Source: Desulfovibrio sp. X2 (GTDB lineage Bacteria > Desulfobacterota > Desulfovibrionia > Desulfovibrionales > Desulfovibrionaceae). From it: a stretch of DNA of 35,479 nt. The stretch spans positions 1-35,479 of the forward strand of contig NZ_ATHV01000008.1 in assembly GCF_000422205.1 (NCBI RefSeq), read 5' to 3'. Below the pieces are notes generated by a model. It was not told the origin of the DNA, searched no databases, and saw nothing but the letters and a program-made list of their open reading frames with translations. Positions 1 to 6,944 of this stretch are shown piece by piece. How positions within the stretch are numbered: position 1 is the first letter of the stretch; the number at the start of each line of letters is the position of its first letter. The translations under genes and the position numbers were made by a program.

Positions 1-690
1 GCGCACGGCGCGCGCGGGCAGGTCCAGGTCGCGGTAGATGAGCGAGGGCGTCTTCTCGGACATGGCCTTCTTGCGCACGTCCTTCCAGACGCGCTTTAAG
101 AAGTTGATGTCCTTCTTCAGCCCGTCCTGGGTCTGGTCGATGCTCACGGTGCGCACGATGAGGCCGAGCCCCTCGCCGGGCGAGAGCTTCTCGACCATCT
201 CCTTCAGGCGCGCGCGCTCCTCCTCGTCCTCGATCTTGCGGGACACGCCGAGCTGCTCGCGGCCCGGGGTGAGCACGAAGTAGCGTCCGGCCAGGGAGAG
301 GAAGGTGGTCAGGAAGGCGCCCTTGGAGCCGGTCGGCTCCTTGACCACCTGCACGAGCATCTCCTGCCCGGGCTTCAGCACGTCCTGGATCAGCGGGAAG
401 CGCTGGCCCTTCGGGATCTGCGCCGAGCCCTGGTAGTATTCGGGGTGGACCTCGTCGATCTGCAGGAAGCCGTTCTTCTCCGCGCCGAAGTTGATGAACG
501 CGGCCTGCAGGGAGGAGTCTATGTTGTGGATGTAGCCTTTGTAGATGTTGCCCTTCATCTTGGCCTGGTGCAGCATCTCGACGTAGTATTCCTGCACCTT
601 GCCCTCTTCGGAAAGGACAAGCTCGACCATTTCGCCCGGCAGGACGGAAAGAAACATCTTCCGCCGGGACTTGTTGCCCTCGGTAGCCAT
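1..690 (-). CDS. Ribonuclease E/G family protein (N-terminal part, cut by window edge)
   Basis: The reading frame runs leftward from an ATG at 690-688 off the window edge, giving the first 230 residues with no stop. Residues about 36-125 form the S1 RNA-binding domain of RNase E/G: NIYKGYIHNI, then LQAAFINFGAEKNGFL, matches the family pattern. GAFLTTFLSLAGRYFVL follows, then the start of the RNase H-like region. Enzymes of this family cut single-stranded RNA during rRNA processing and mRNA decay. The catalytic DNase I-like subdomain and zinc link lie outside the window, so RNase E and RNase G cannot be told apart. A GAGGG Shine-Dalgarno sits 7 bases before the ATG. The radical SAM gene lies 49 bases upstream on the same strand, so they probably share a transcript. 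Confidence 0.93.
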   Translation of the reverse strand, partial: MATEGNKSRRKMFLSVLPGEMVELVLSEEGKVQEYYVEMLHQAKMKGNIYKGYIHNIDSSLQAAFINFGAEKNGFLQIDEVHPEYYQGSAQIPKGQRFPLIQDVLKPGQEMLVQVVKEPTGSKGAFLTTFLSLAGRYFVLTPGREQLGVSRKIEDEEERARLKEMVEKLSPGEGLGLIVRTVSIDQTQDGLKKDINFLKRVWKDVRKKAMSEKTPSLIYRDLDLPARAVR

Positions 691-739
691 TGAACCCTCG
701 TAAGAAAAAGTAGCGTCCGGCCCCGCGGCCGGAACCGTT

Positions 740-1678
740 TCATGCCGTAAATATGCCGGTCAGCGCGTAGAATCCGTTGTTGCAGGTAACTGCGCCCGAC
801 TGCTCCATCTGCTGGAGCAGCGTGCGCACGCGCTCTTCCGGGACGCCCATCGCGTCGGAAATCTGCCCCGGCGTCTGCGGGCGACGCCTGAGGGAATTGC
901 TCACTATTTCCCGAAACTCGTTCTCCGTCAATGGGGTCCGGCCCGCCTCGGCCTGCCGGTCCACGCGCTCGGGCTCCCCGGCCCCCAGGGCCTCGCGGAA
1001 GCGGGCGAGCGTCGCGTCGCCCGCCGCGCGGGCGCCGGGATGCGCCCCGGGCCGCGAGAGGGTGACCACGTCCGTGCGCTCGGGGCGCAGCCTGGCCACG
1101 TAGTCCGTGAGCAGGGCCAGGTTCTCCGCGGAGTCGTTCACCCCGGCGCAGAGCAGCACCTCCAGGCAGATGCGGCCGGAGAAGCCTGCGCGCAGCGCCA
1201 GGATGGACTCGGCCACCCCGGCGGCCGTGATGCCCGAGGCCGGGCGGTTCACGGCCGAAAACTCGCTCTCCACCAGGGAGTCGAGCGAGGGCAGCACGAC
1301 GTCCGCGCCCGAAAGCTCGCGCCGCACCTCGGGGTCGGCCAGGGCCGTGGAGTTGGTCAGCACGGCCAGGGGCAGGTTCGGGAACAGCGCCCGCGCCCCG
1401 GCCAGGATCTCGGCCATCTCGCTGTTCAGGCACGGCTCGCCCAAGCCCCCGAGGGTGATCACCTCGGGCGCGGGGTTGTCGCGCTTCCAGGCGGCCAGCT
1501 CGCCCAGCACGCGCGCGGCGGGCACGTAGGCGCGGCGCTGGCGCGTCAGGGTGCGCGTGGGGCCCACCTCGCAGTAGAGGCAGTCCATGGAGCAGATGGG
1601 GGCGCCGAGCAGGTCGAGCCCCAGGGAGATGCCCAGACGCCCGGAACGGACCGGGCCGAAGACCGTGGAGTATATCAT
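740..1678 (-). CDS. Radical SAM protein, COG0731-like, with C-terminal winged-helix-like region
   Basis: The protein has 312 residues. The 4Fe-4S/SAM signature CSMDCLYC gives cysteines 29, 33 and 36, and GGLGEPCLN follows as the glycine-rich SAM-binding strand. The closest family I can name is the COG0731 group of Fe-S oxidoreductases, related to the wyosine enzyme TYW1; the substrate is unknown. The last 70 residues (LTENEFREIVSNSLRRRPQT, then a segment ending in NNGFYAL) look like a winged-helix module. The open frame extends to 1783, but that would overlap the divergent methyltransferase. The ATG at 1678 has an AAGGTG Shine-Dalgarno about 8 bases upstream and begins at the conserved MIYSTVFGPV. 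It lies upstream of the RNase E/G gene, which suggests a role in RNA modification or processing; that is inference. Confidence 0.88.
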   Translation of the reverse strand: MIYSTVFGPVRSGRLGISLGLDLLGAPICSMDCLYCEVGPTRTLTRQRRAYVPAARVLGELAAWKRDNPAPEVITLGGLGEPCLNSEMAEILAGARALFPNLPLAVLTNSTALADPEVRRELSGADVVLPSLDSLVESEFSAVNRPASGITAAGVAESILALRAGFSGRICLEVLLCAGVNDSAENLALLTDYVARLRPERTDVVTLSRPGAHPGARAAGDATLARFREALGAGEPERVDRQAEAGRTPLTENEFREIVSNSLRRRPQTPGQISDAMGVPEERVRTLLQQMEQSGAVTCNNGFYALTGIFTA

Positions 1679-1688
1679 GCGACGCACC

Positions 1689-1717
1689 TTGACAGCCCCC
1701 CGTGCGCCGGGCGATGA
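1689..1717 (+). promoter_or_regulatory. Candidate sigma70-type promoter for the trmI-like gene
   Basis: A perfect TTGACA at 1689-1694 is followed by 17 bases and a weak -10 (CGATGA/GATGAA). It lies in the 58-base gap between the divergent radical SAM and methyltransferase genes and would give a very short leader containing the GGAGGAG ribosome site. The -10 is poor, so this is tentative. Confidence 0.4.
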
Positions 1718-1736
1718 AGTCCGGTTCGGAGGAGAA

Positions 1737-2762
1737 ATGATTTCAGAAGGTGAACTGGTACTGCTCGTCAGCCCCAAGGGCAAGCGCTACATGCGCCGCC
1801 TCACTCTGCGCGAACCGCTGCACACCGGCGACGGCAGGCTGGACATGTCCAGCGTGCAGGAGGCCGGGTTCGGCGGCTACGCCACAACCCACCTGGGCCG
1901 CGATTACCTCGTGCTCAAGCCCACGTTGCACGACATGTGCAAGAATCTCAAGCGCCAGACGCAGATCATCTACCCCAAGGACATCGGGTACATCTGCATG
2001 CGGCTGTCCATCGGCCCGGGCGCGCGCGTCATCGAGGCGGGCTCCGGCTCCGGCTCCATGACCCTGGCCCTGGCCTGGTACGTGGGGCCCACCGGCAAGG
2101 TCTACACCCACGAGCGCCGCGAGGAGTTCCGCAAGCTCTGCGGCCGCAACCTCGCCTGGGCCGGGCTGGACGACGGCCGCGTGCAGCAGTACGACCGCGA
2201 CATCGCGGACGGCTTCGCCGAGGAGTCCGCGAACGCCGACGCCCTGTTCCTGGACGTGCGCGAGCCCTGGGAATACCTCGAGCTGGCCGCGGGGGCCGTC
2301 AAACCCGGCGCGCCGCTCGGCTTCCTCCTGCCCACGGTCAACCAGGTCAGCGACCTGGTGCGGGGGCTGCAGGCCGGACCCTTCATGGACGTGGAGATCG
2401 CGGAGATCCTCGTTCGCCGCTACAAGCCCGTGCCCGACCGCCTGCGTCCCGCGGACCGCATGATCGCCCACACGGGCTTCCTCGTCTTCTGCCGCGCGGC
2501 CGTGCCGCCCTTCGATCCGGAGCCGGTCCGCAAGTCCGTGCACGAGATCCCGGTGGGCGACTTCCGTGCCGCCTCGGCCCGGGCCTCGGCCCGCGAATCT
2601 GCCAGGGACTCCGCCCGCGAGGCCATGCGCGAGGCCGGGGGCTGCGCGCCCCTGAGCGATCCGGACGAGTTCGGCCCCGACACCGGCCCCGACATGGGAA
2701 CTGACGTCGGCGACGCGCCGAACGGCGTGCGCGACGGCGCGCAAGACCTCGACGGGGAATAG
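1737..2762 (+). CDS. trmI: tRNA (adenine-58-N1)-methyltransferase, TrmI type, with charged C-terminal tail
   Basis: The product has 341 residues. After an N-terminal beta domain (1-85) comes a Rossmann methyltransferase with SAM motif I EAGSGSGSMT at 100-109. The acidic/catalytic motif DVREPW at 173-178 corresponds to the D-x-x-x-P-W typical of TrmI/Trm61 enzymes, which methylate N1 of A58 in the tRNA T loop. The C-terminal signature VPDRLRPADRMIAHTGFLVF is also characteristic. The start is the ATG after GGAGGAGA at 1729-1736; the upstream in-frame extension would run through the divergent gene. After residue 277 there is a tail outside the catalytic fold: RASARESARDSAREAMREA, then an acidic stretch. 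The MFS gene starts 3 bases after the stop, so translation is probably coupled. Confidence 0.92.
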   Translation: MISEGELVLLVSPKGKRYMRRLTLREPLHTGDGRLDMSSVQEAGFGGYATTHLGRDYLVLKPTLHDMCKNLKRQTQIIYPKDIGYICMRLSIGPGARVIEAGSGSGSMTLALAWYVGPTGKVYTHERREEFRKLCGRNLAWAGLDDGRVQQYDRDIADGFAEESANADALFLDVREPWEYLELAAGAVKPGAPLGFLLPTVNQVSDLVRGLQAGPFMDVEIAEILVRRYKPVPDRLRPADRMIAHTGFLVFCRAAVPPFDPEPVRKSVHEIPVGDFRAASARASARESARDSAREAMREAGGCAPLSDPDEFGPDTGPDMGTDVGDAPNGVRDGAQDLDGE

Positions 2763-2765
2763 CCC

Positions 2766-3950
2766 GTGGCCGTGGAGCATCCCCAGGGCGGCGGCGCGGC
2801 ATACAGGGCCGCGCTGCCCGCCCTGCTCCTGACCACCTTCTGCTTCTTCTCGCTCTTCCTCGCCCGCGTCGTGGTCGGGCCGCTCATGGTGCCCATCGAG
2901 GCCGCGCTCCACGCCTCGCACACCGAGGCCGGGGCCTGCGTGCTCATGATCGGCCTGGGCGCCATGCTGACCATGCTCGGCAACGGCTTCGTCTCCGGCC
3001 CCCTCGGCCACCGCGCAACCGTGGTCGCGGCCCTGCTCCTGGGCGCGACGGGCTCCTTCACCGCGGCCGGAGCCCACGCCCTGCCGCGCTTCATGGCCGG
3101 ACTCTTCGGCGTGGGGCTCGGCGCCGGGCTCTACATGCCCTCGGCCATCAGCATCATCACCCACGTCGTGCGCCGCGAGGACTGGGGCTCGGCCATCGGC
3201 ACCCACGAGGCCGCGCCCAACTCCGGCTTCATTCTCGCCCCCCTGGCCGCGGAGGCCGCCCTGGCCCTGTCCGGCTGGCGCGAGGCCTACATGGGGCTCG
3301 GCTCGATGCTGCTGCTCGCCGCCGTGCTCTTCGCCCTGCGCGGGCCCGGCCGGGGCCTGGCCGGAACCACGCCCAACCCGGCGCTCCTGAAGGAAGTCCT
3401 GCGCACCCCGGCCTTCTGGATCATGGCCGCGCTCTTCGGCCTGGCCGTGGGCACCACCATCGGCCCGTACAACATGCTGCCCCTGGCCCTGGTGCACGAG
3501 CACGGCTACTCCCGCGCCGACGCCAACACGCTGCTCTCCCTCTCGCGCCTCTCCGGCGTCTTCGCGGCCTACGCCGCGGGCAAGCTCACCGACCGCTTCG
3601 GACCGCGCCGCACCATCCTCGGCGTCCTGCTCCTGTCCGGGCTCACCACCGCGGGCATCGGCCTCTTCACCGGCCGCGCCCTCGTGCTCATGGTGCTGCT
3701 GCAGCCCATCGTGGCCGTCGGCTTCTTCCCCGCGGGCTTCACCGCCATCTCCCAGATCTTCGACTGGCGCACCAGAAGCGTCGCCCTGTCCGGCGTCACC
3801 CCCGTGGGCGCCGCCGTGGGCAGCGGCCTCATCCCCGTGGCCATGGGCTGGCTCGGCGACCACGCCACCTTCTCCCTCGGCTTCCTCGGCCTCGGCGCCT
3901 GCCTCCTCGCCGCCATCCCCCTGGCCCGCCGCCTGCCCCGGCCGGGCTAG
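2766..3950 (+). CDS. MFS family transporter
   Basis: This 394-residue hydrophobic protein has about 12 predicted membrane helices and a fold typical of the major facilitator superfamily. The loop between helices 2 and 3 reads GPLGHRATVV. The second half repeats the pattern with GKLTDRFGPRRTIL, the G-x-L-a-D-R-x-G-x-r-r motif. It is an inner-membrane secondary transporter of unknown substrate; family members with this layout carry organic anions, sugars or drugs. The start is a GTG 3 bases after the methyltransferase stop, with only a weak GGGG upstream, so coupled translation is likely. A cluster of strong hairpins follows the stop. Confidence 0.88.
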   Translation: MAVEHPQGGGAAYRAALPALLLTTFCFFSLFLARVVVGPLMVPIEAALHASHTEAGACVLMIGLGAMLTMLGNGFVSGPLGHRATVVAALLLGATGSFTAAGAHALPRFMAGLFGVGLGAGLYMPSAISIITHVVRREDWGSAIGTHEAAPNSGFILAPLAAEAALALSGWREAYMGLGSMLLLAAVLFALRGPGRGLAGTTPNPALLKEVLRTPAFWIMAALFGLAVGTTIGPYNMLPLALVHEHGYSRADANTLLSLSRLSGVFAAYAAGKLTDRFGPRRTILGVLLLSGLTTAGIGLFTGRALVLMVLLQPIVAVGFFPAGFTAISQIFDWRTRSVALSGVTPVGAAVGSGLIPVAMGWLGDHATFSLGFLGLGACLLAAIPLARRLPRPG

Positions 3951-3963
3951 GCCCGGGCACGGA

Positions 3964-4155
3964 CGGAGGACGGAGGACGCCTCCGGCGGGCAGGGAGGGC
4001 GCCGCCCTCCCTGCACCCTCCCGCCAGGGCGGGGGCTGCGCACCCCCGCCCTGGACCCACCCCGCGCGAGGGGTGACCCCTCGACCCGCTTCGCACGCGG
4101 CACGACCGGTGAATGGAAGAGAAGGAATCTGGGCGTGGAAGGCGGAGGACGGAGG
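3964..4155. repeat. 13-bp direct repeat pair flanking the hairpin array
   Basis: CGGAGGACGGAGG occurs at 3964-3976 and again at 4143-4155, flanking the three hairpins. The first copy is itself part of a short GGAGGAC tandem. It may be a remnant of slippage or the edge of a dispersed intergenic element; no transposase is present. Confidence 0.45.
3990..4083. terminator. Three successive perfect hairpins between convergent genes
   Basis: Three perfect inverted repeats stand in a row: GCAGGGAGGGC with its complement (3990-4014, 3-base loop), CCAGGGCGGGGG with its complement (4024-4054, 7-base loop), and CGAGGGG with its complement (4067-4083, 3-base loop). They sit between the MFS gene and the convergent secreted protein gene. 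None has a T-run, so rho-independent action is unproven, but the position suits a bidirectional end-of-transcript or mRNA-stabilising structure. Confidence 0.55.
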
Positions 4156-4191
4156 TGTCCTCGATTTCCCGTGTGGCGCCCGGCGGCTCTC

Positions 4192-4659
4192 TTACTTGAC
4201 CCGCTGCAGCGTGCCCTGGTCCCAGAGCGCGCCGTCCGATTTGCGCAGGGTGAAGGTGAGCGTGTCGTCGCCGGTCTTGGAGAGGTGGATGCGGCCGGAC
4301 CACATGGCCGCGCAGTCGCCTCCCGAGACCGTGTCCACGACGGTCGCGAGCTCGGTGTCCGTGGAGACGCTCGGCTCCTTGAGCTCGATGGAGCAGCTGT
4401 CCTGGCCGGTGAAGCGGAAGGTGCGGTCCGAGTTGATGAGGGTGAGGAACGCGGCCTCGCCGTGGCCGGAAGCTCCGGACCAGCGGCCCCTGAACGCGCC
4501 GTTGCCGGGGCGGGCGGGCGTCCTGGCCGCGCCTGCCCCGGCGGGCAGGGCGAGGCAGAGCACGGCCGCGAAAAGGACGAGCAGCAGCCCCCGGCCCTGC
4601 GGGTGCATGCGGGACTGGATGAGGGGCTGCGCTGGGATCGAGACGAAGGGCTTGGTCAT
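4192..4659 (-). CDS. Secreted hypothetical protein
   Basis: The protein has 155 residues and matches no family I recognise. It has a long polar N-region, then a hydrophobic core (LLLVLFAAVLCLALPAGAGA, about 25-44) ending in a plausible AGAGAA signal peptidase site, so it is probably exported. The mature part of about 110 residues looks beta-rich: GAFRGRWSGAS, AAFLTLINSDRTFRFTG, MWSGRIHLSKTGDDTLTFTL. It contains two cysteines (DSCSIE and GDCAAMW) that could form a disulfide. Strand-turn spacing with short F-x-G-x-W motifs suggests a small beta-barrel or lipocalin-like fold, which is speculation. The ATG at 4659 is preceded by GAGGAG; the internal ATG at 4608 has no ribosome site. It is a single gene, convergent with the MFS gene. 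Confidence 0.75.
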   Translation of the reverse strand: MTKPFVSIPAQPLIQSRMHPQGRGLLLVLFAAVLCLALPAGAGAARTPARPGNGAFRGRWSGASGHGEAAFLTLINSDRTFRFTGQDSCSIELKEPSVSTDTELATVVDTVSGGDCAAMWSGRIHLSKTGDDTLTFTLRKSDGALWDQGTLQRVK

Positions 4660-4791
4660 GGAGGCGTCTCCTCGAGACTGATTGAGGTCAGGCGTTCACG
4701 TAGCTGCCGGACATGATGCCACGACGCGGCGCGGAGTTCAAAGTGCGGGCCGGGCGATGCGCAAGCGATCGCGCTCCTGCGCCCGCCCCGC

Positions 4792-4822
4792 CCCGCGAAG
4801 CGCGCCAAAAAGTTTTGGGGGA
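4792..4822. repeat. Dispersed intergenic repeat, copy A
   Basis: The stretch CCCGCGAA-n-CGCGCC-n-AAAAGTTTTGG-n-GGATG is nearly identical to one at 8271-8302. The core AAAAGTTTTGG follows the same CGCGCC in both, and both are followed by a G-rich run ending in GATC. Both copies lie outside genes. Confidence 0.6.
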
Positions 4823-4851
4823 TGTGGGGGATGGGGTGCGGGGCGCGATCC

Positions 4852-4976
4852 CCAGGCCGTTCAAAAAGCGTCAGATGCAAGGCGCAAGAAAAGCTCAAGC
4901 CCGAAGCGTATTGGGTATACGTGAGGGTTTGAGCTTTTCGCGGCAACGCGGCAGAGGGCGCTTTTTCAGCGGCCTG
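4852..4976. repeat. 125-bp imperfect palindromic element (REP/MITE-like)
   Basis: The ends are CAGGCCG and CGGCCTG. Moving inward, TTCAAAAAGCG pairs with CGCTTTTTCAG, GCAAGAAAAGCTCAAGCCC pairs with the complement of GGGTTTGAGCTTTTCGC, and CGTAT-TGGGT-ATACG forms the apex. The whole 125 bases can fold as one long hairpin or cruciform. No reading frame inside is convincing. The 376-base gap 4660-5035 holds this element, repeat copy A and a CCTTTTTCAAAAGG hairpin just after it. Confidence 0.75.
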
Positions 4977-4978
4977 GA

Positions 4979-4996
4979 CCCTTTTTCAAAAGGGGC
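4979..4996 (-). terminator. Possible terminator after the DUF190-CBS gene
   Basis: CCCTTTTTCAAAAGGGG forms a short stem with a tiny loop about 40 bases beyond the stop of the leftward DUF190-CBS gene. It borders the palindromic element. Its T-rich arm is inside the stem, so the call is weak. Confidence 0.3.
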
Positions 4997-5035
4997 CTTC
5001 TCCCCCTTCCCCGCTTCTTATTCCTCTCTCTCCTC

Positions 5036-6280
5036 TCAACCCAGCGGGCACTCCCGGCCGCCGAGGAGGCGCAGGATGGTGTCGCGGTCGGCGATGCCCT
5101 TGAGGCGGCCCGCGTCGTCGCTGACCACGAGGCGGCGGACGTGGTTGTGGAGCATGATGCGCAGCACTTCGGGCAGGGGGGTGGTCTCCTGCACGGTGAT
5201 CACGTCCTCGTGCATGACGTCCGCGGCCGTGCCGCGCCATTCGCTGCCCGGGGCGCCGCCGCCGGAGAGCAGGCGGGCGAGGCTGTGCAGCAGCCCGGGG
5301 TGCTTTTCGCGCGCGTAGCGGGCGATGAGGTCGCCGTCGAGCACGATGCCCAGGATGGTTTGGTCCTCGTCCGTGACCACGACGCGGCGCAGGGGATTTT
5401 GCAGGATCATCTCGAGCACCTGGCGCAGGGGCGTGTCCGGGCGGCAGGCGGGCACGTCGCGGAACATGGCGTCGGCCGCGGCGCGGGCCAGGGCCGGGGG
5501 CAGGCAGGGCAGGGCCGTGGGCAGGGTGGCGGCGCGGGAGTAGGTGCGCAGCACGTCCGAGCGGCTGATCACGCCCGCCAGGTCGCCCGCGTCGTCCACG
5601 ACCACGAGGCGCTTGAGCCGCCTGTCGGCCATCATCTGTGCGGCCTCGGGCACGGTGGCGCAAAGGTTCACGCTCACGGGCGGGGAGGTCATGACGTCGC
5701 GCGCGGCAAGGCCCGTGGCCGAAAGGCCCCGCAGCAGCTCGTCCTGCATGTCCTTGGGCAGGCGGTCGTGGATGTCCAGGCGCAGCCCCATGGAGGAGCG
5801 GTTCAGCAGGTCGCCGCCGGTGACCATGCCCACGGGCCGCCCCTTGTCCACGACCGGCACGGCCTTGACGCCGCGCTCGAGCAGCAGGCGCACCACGTCC
5901 GCCACGGGCGCGGCCGGGGAGACGGTGACGGGCTTCGCGCTCATCACGTCGCGCACGCGCAGGGGCAGGTGGAAGGCGCCCTTGCCCTTGGAGAGGCTGA
6001 CCAGGCCCTCGGGGAGGAGGGCCTCCAGGCGCGGCAGGAAGGCCTGGATGCGCTCCGGCACGTCCACGATCTCCACGACCACGGGCAGGTCCTCGGAGAG
6101 GCGGAGGATGGAGTCGGTGTGGATGCGGCTGTCGGCGCCGAAGCCCGCGACGCCGCGCAGGACCGTGGCCCCGGCCAGGCCGCGAGAGCGGGCCTCCTCG
6201 ACCACGGCCTCGTAGGCCGGGCGTCCCTCGTGCCGGGCGGTCTCCCCGAGGAAGATGCGAAGGATTTCGATGTCGATCAT
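5036..6280 (-). CDS. DUF190 domain fused to four CBS domains
   Basis: In this 414-residue cytosolic protein, residues 1-100 are a DUF190 domain (EILRIFLGETARHEGRPAYE, then GVAGFG and VVVEIVD), a small alpha/beta fold often encoded beside crcB fluoride channels. Four CBS repeats follow, each with D-V-M or A-M at its start and G-x-x-x-x-x-D at its end: about 107-160, 192-248, 267-322 and 350-405. Paired CBS modules usually bind adenine nucleotides and gate a partner. The gene starts 33 bases after the crcB stop and so should be under the same fluoride riboswitch. A role in tuning fluoride efflux or sensing energy state is inference. Free DUF190 proteins are about 110 residues, so the CBS extension is a fusion. 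Confidence 0.9.
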   Translation of the reverse strand: MIDIEILRIFLGETARHEGRPAYEAVVEEARSRGLAGATVLRGVAGFGADSRIHTDSILRLSEDLPVVVEIVDVPERIQAFLPRLEALLPEGLVSLSKGKGAFHLPLRVRDVMSAKPVTVSPAAPVADVVRLLLERGVKAVPVVDKGRPVGMVTGGDLLNRSSMGLRLDIHDRLPKDMQDELLRGLSATGLAARDVMTSPPVSVNLCATVPEAAQMMADRRLKRLVVVDDAGDLAGVISRSDVLRTYSRAATLPTALPCLPPALARAAADAMFRDVPACRPDTPLRQVLEMILQNPLRRVVVTDEDQTILGIVLDGDLIARYAREKHPGLLHSLARLLSGGGAPGSEWRGTAADVMHEDVITVQETTPLPEVLRIMLHNHVRRLVVSDDAGRLKGIADRDTILRLLGGRECPLG

Positions 6281-6313
6281 GCCGGTTCTTCCTGTGTGGG
6301 CCGCTTCCGGCCG

Positions 6314-6688
6314 TTAGAGGATCCTGCCCAGGGCCATGCCGATCCGCAGGGCGGCGAGGCCGACCACGATCTGGCCCACGATGTTCGCGCCGAGCGTGAG
6401 CAGCTGCGCGTGGGTGATGAGGGCCGAGGATTCGTAGATGAAGGTGGAGAAGGTGGTGAAGGCGCCCATGAAGCCCACCAGGGCGGCGGCGCGGATCTGG
6501 GGCGGGATGACCATGCGCTCGTCGCTCAGGACCCAGACGAGGCCGAAGAGGAACGAGCCCAGGATGTTCACGCTCGCGGTGCCCCAGGGGAAGGCGTGGC
6601 CCATGACGGCATGCGCGGCCCCGGAGAGCCAGGCGCGGGCCAGGGCCCCGGCCGCCCCGCCCAGGGCTATGGCGACGATCTTCTTCAC
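6314..6688 (-). CDS. crcB: Fluoride ion channel CrcB/FluC
   Basis: The protein has 124 residues, the usual length for one subunit of the dual-topology dimeric fluoride channel, with four hydrophobic helices. Diagnostic motifs are present: VNILGSFLFG (the pore asparagine and glycine-rich helix 2) and GFMGAFTTFSTF, which carries the TTFS segment holding the central Na+ site and the pore-lining phenylalanines. It passively exports F- across the inner membrane. The start is a GTG at 6688 with GGAGGA 9 bases upstream. An open frame continues upstream to 6877 but runs through the terminator and riboswitch, so it is not coding. It is first in an operon with the DUF190-CBS gene. Confidence 0.96.
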   Translation of the reverse strand: MKKIVAIALGGAAGALARAWLSGAAHAVMGHAFPWGTASVNILGSFLFGLVWVLSDERMVIPPQIRAAALVGFMGAFTTFSTFIYESSALITHAQLLTLGANIVGQIVVGLAALRIGMALGRIL

Positions 6689-6752
6689 TGTGCGCTGTCC
6701 TCCTTGGGCGCGTCCCGTCCGCATGGGCCGCGTCTCACCGCGACGAACCAAC

Positions 6753-6777
6753 AAAAAACCACGCCCTGCGGCGTGGT
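6753..6777 (-). terminator. Intrinsic terminator, expression platform of the fluoride riboswitch
   Basis: On the minus strand CCACGCC-GCAG-GGCGTGG is followed at once by TTTTTT. It lies between the aptamer and the crcB ribosome site, exactly where a transcription-attenuating terminator is expected. Confidence 0.9.
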
Positions 6778-6792
6778 CGTCTTCGGATACAG

Positions 6793-6818
6793 TCCTGCCG
6801 CATTGTCGTCCGGCAGGA
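6793..6818 (-). promoter_or_regulatory. Alternative hairpin overlapping the aptamer 3' end
   Basis: TCCTGCCG pairs with CGGCAGGA across a 10-base loop. Its first bases (TCC) are also the 3' strand of aptamer helix P1 (ACTCC), so this hairpin and the ligand-bound aptamer look mutually exclusive. I infer that it is part of the switch. I did not find an unambiguous anti-terminator pairing with the CCACGCC arm. Confidence 0.5.
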
Positions 6819-6860
6819 GTCATCAGCATGGTGCGGTTCTCGGGGGACTCCATCCCCGTG
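6811..6860 (-). promoter_or_regulatory. Fluoride riboswitch aptamer (crcB RNA motif)
   Basis: The minus strand reads GGGGATGGAGTCCCCC, then GAACCGC, then GCTGATGACTCCTGCC. These match the crcB-motif consensus (GGNGATGGNGTTCNCC, AACCGC, GCTGATGACTCCTAC). Helix P1 pairs GGAGT with ACTCC, and GGGG pairs with CCCC. The aptamer lies upstream of a terminator and crcB, the standard arrangement in which fluoride binding permits read-through. Confidence 0.95.
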
Positions 6861-6902
6861 GCGGCCGGAACGGTCATCGTCCCTGCGCCCTTTTATCGTC
6901 AT

Positions 6903-6931
6903 CCTATAGTCCTTGCCCGGGCCCGCGTCCA
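6903..6931 (-). promoter_or_regulatory. Candidate sigma70 promoter of the fluoride operon
   Basis: On the minus strand TGGACG (-35) is separated by 17 bases from TATAGG (-10), each 4 of 6 to consensus. Predicted transcription would start near 6896, about 35 bases before the aptamer. Confidence 0.5.
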
Positions 6932-6944
6932 GAGGCTTGTGCGC

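Noticed and set aside
1743-4103. Minus-strand frame of 786 codons opposite trmI and the MFS gene
   Set aside because: Composition is Gly/Ala/Glu/His repeats typical of antisense GC-rich frames; both + strand genes are well supported.
4852-4976. Insertion sequence
   Set aside because: It has terminal inverted repeats but is only 125 bases and encodes no transposase; at most it is a non-autonomous element.
6689-6877. Upstream extension of the crcB reading frame
   Set aside because: It translates the riboswitch and terminator; CrcB proteins start at the residue encoded by the GTG at 6688, which has a good ribosome site.
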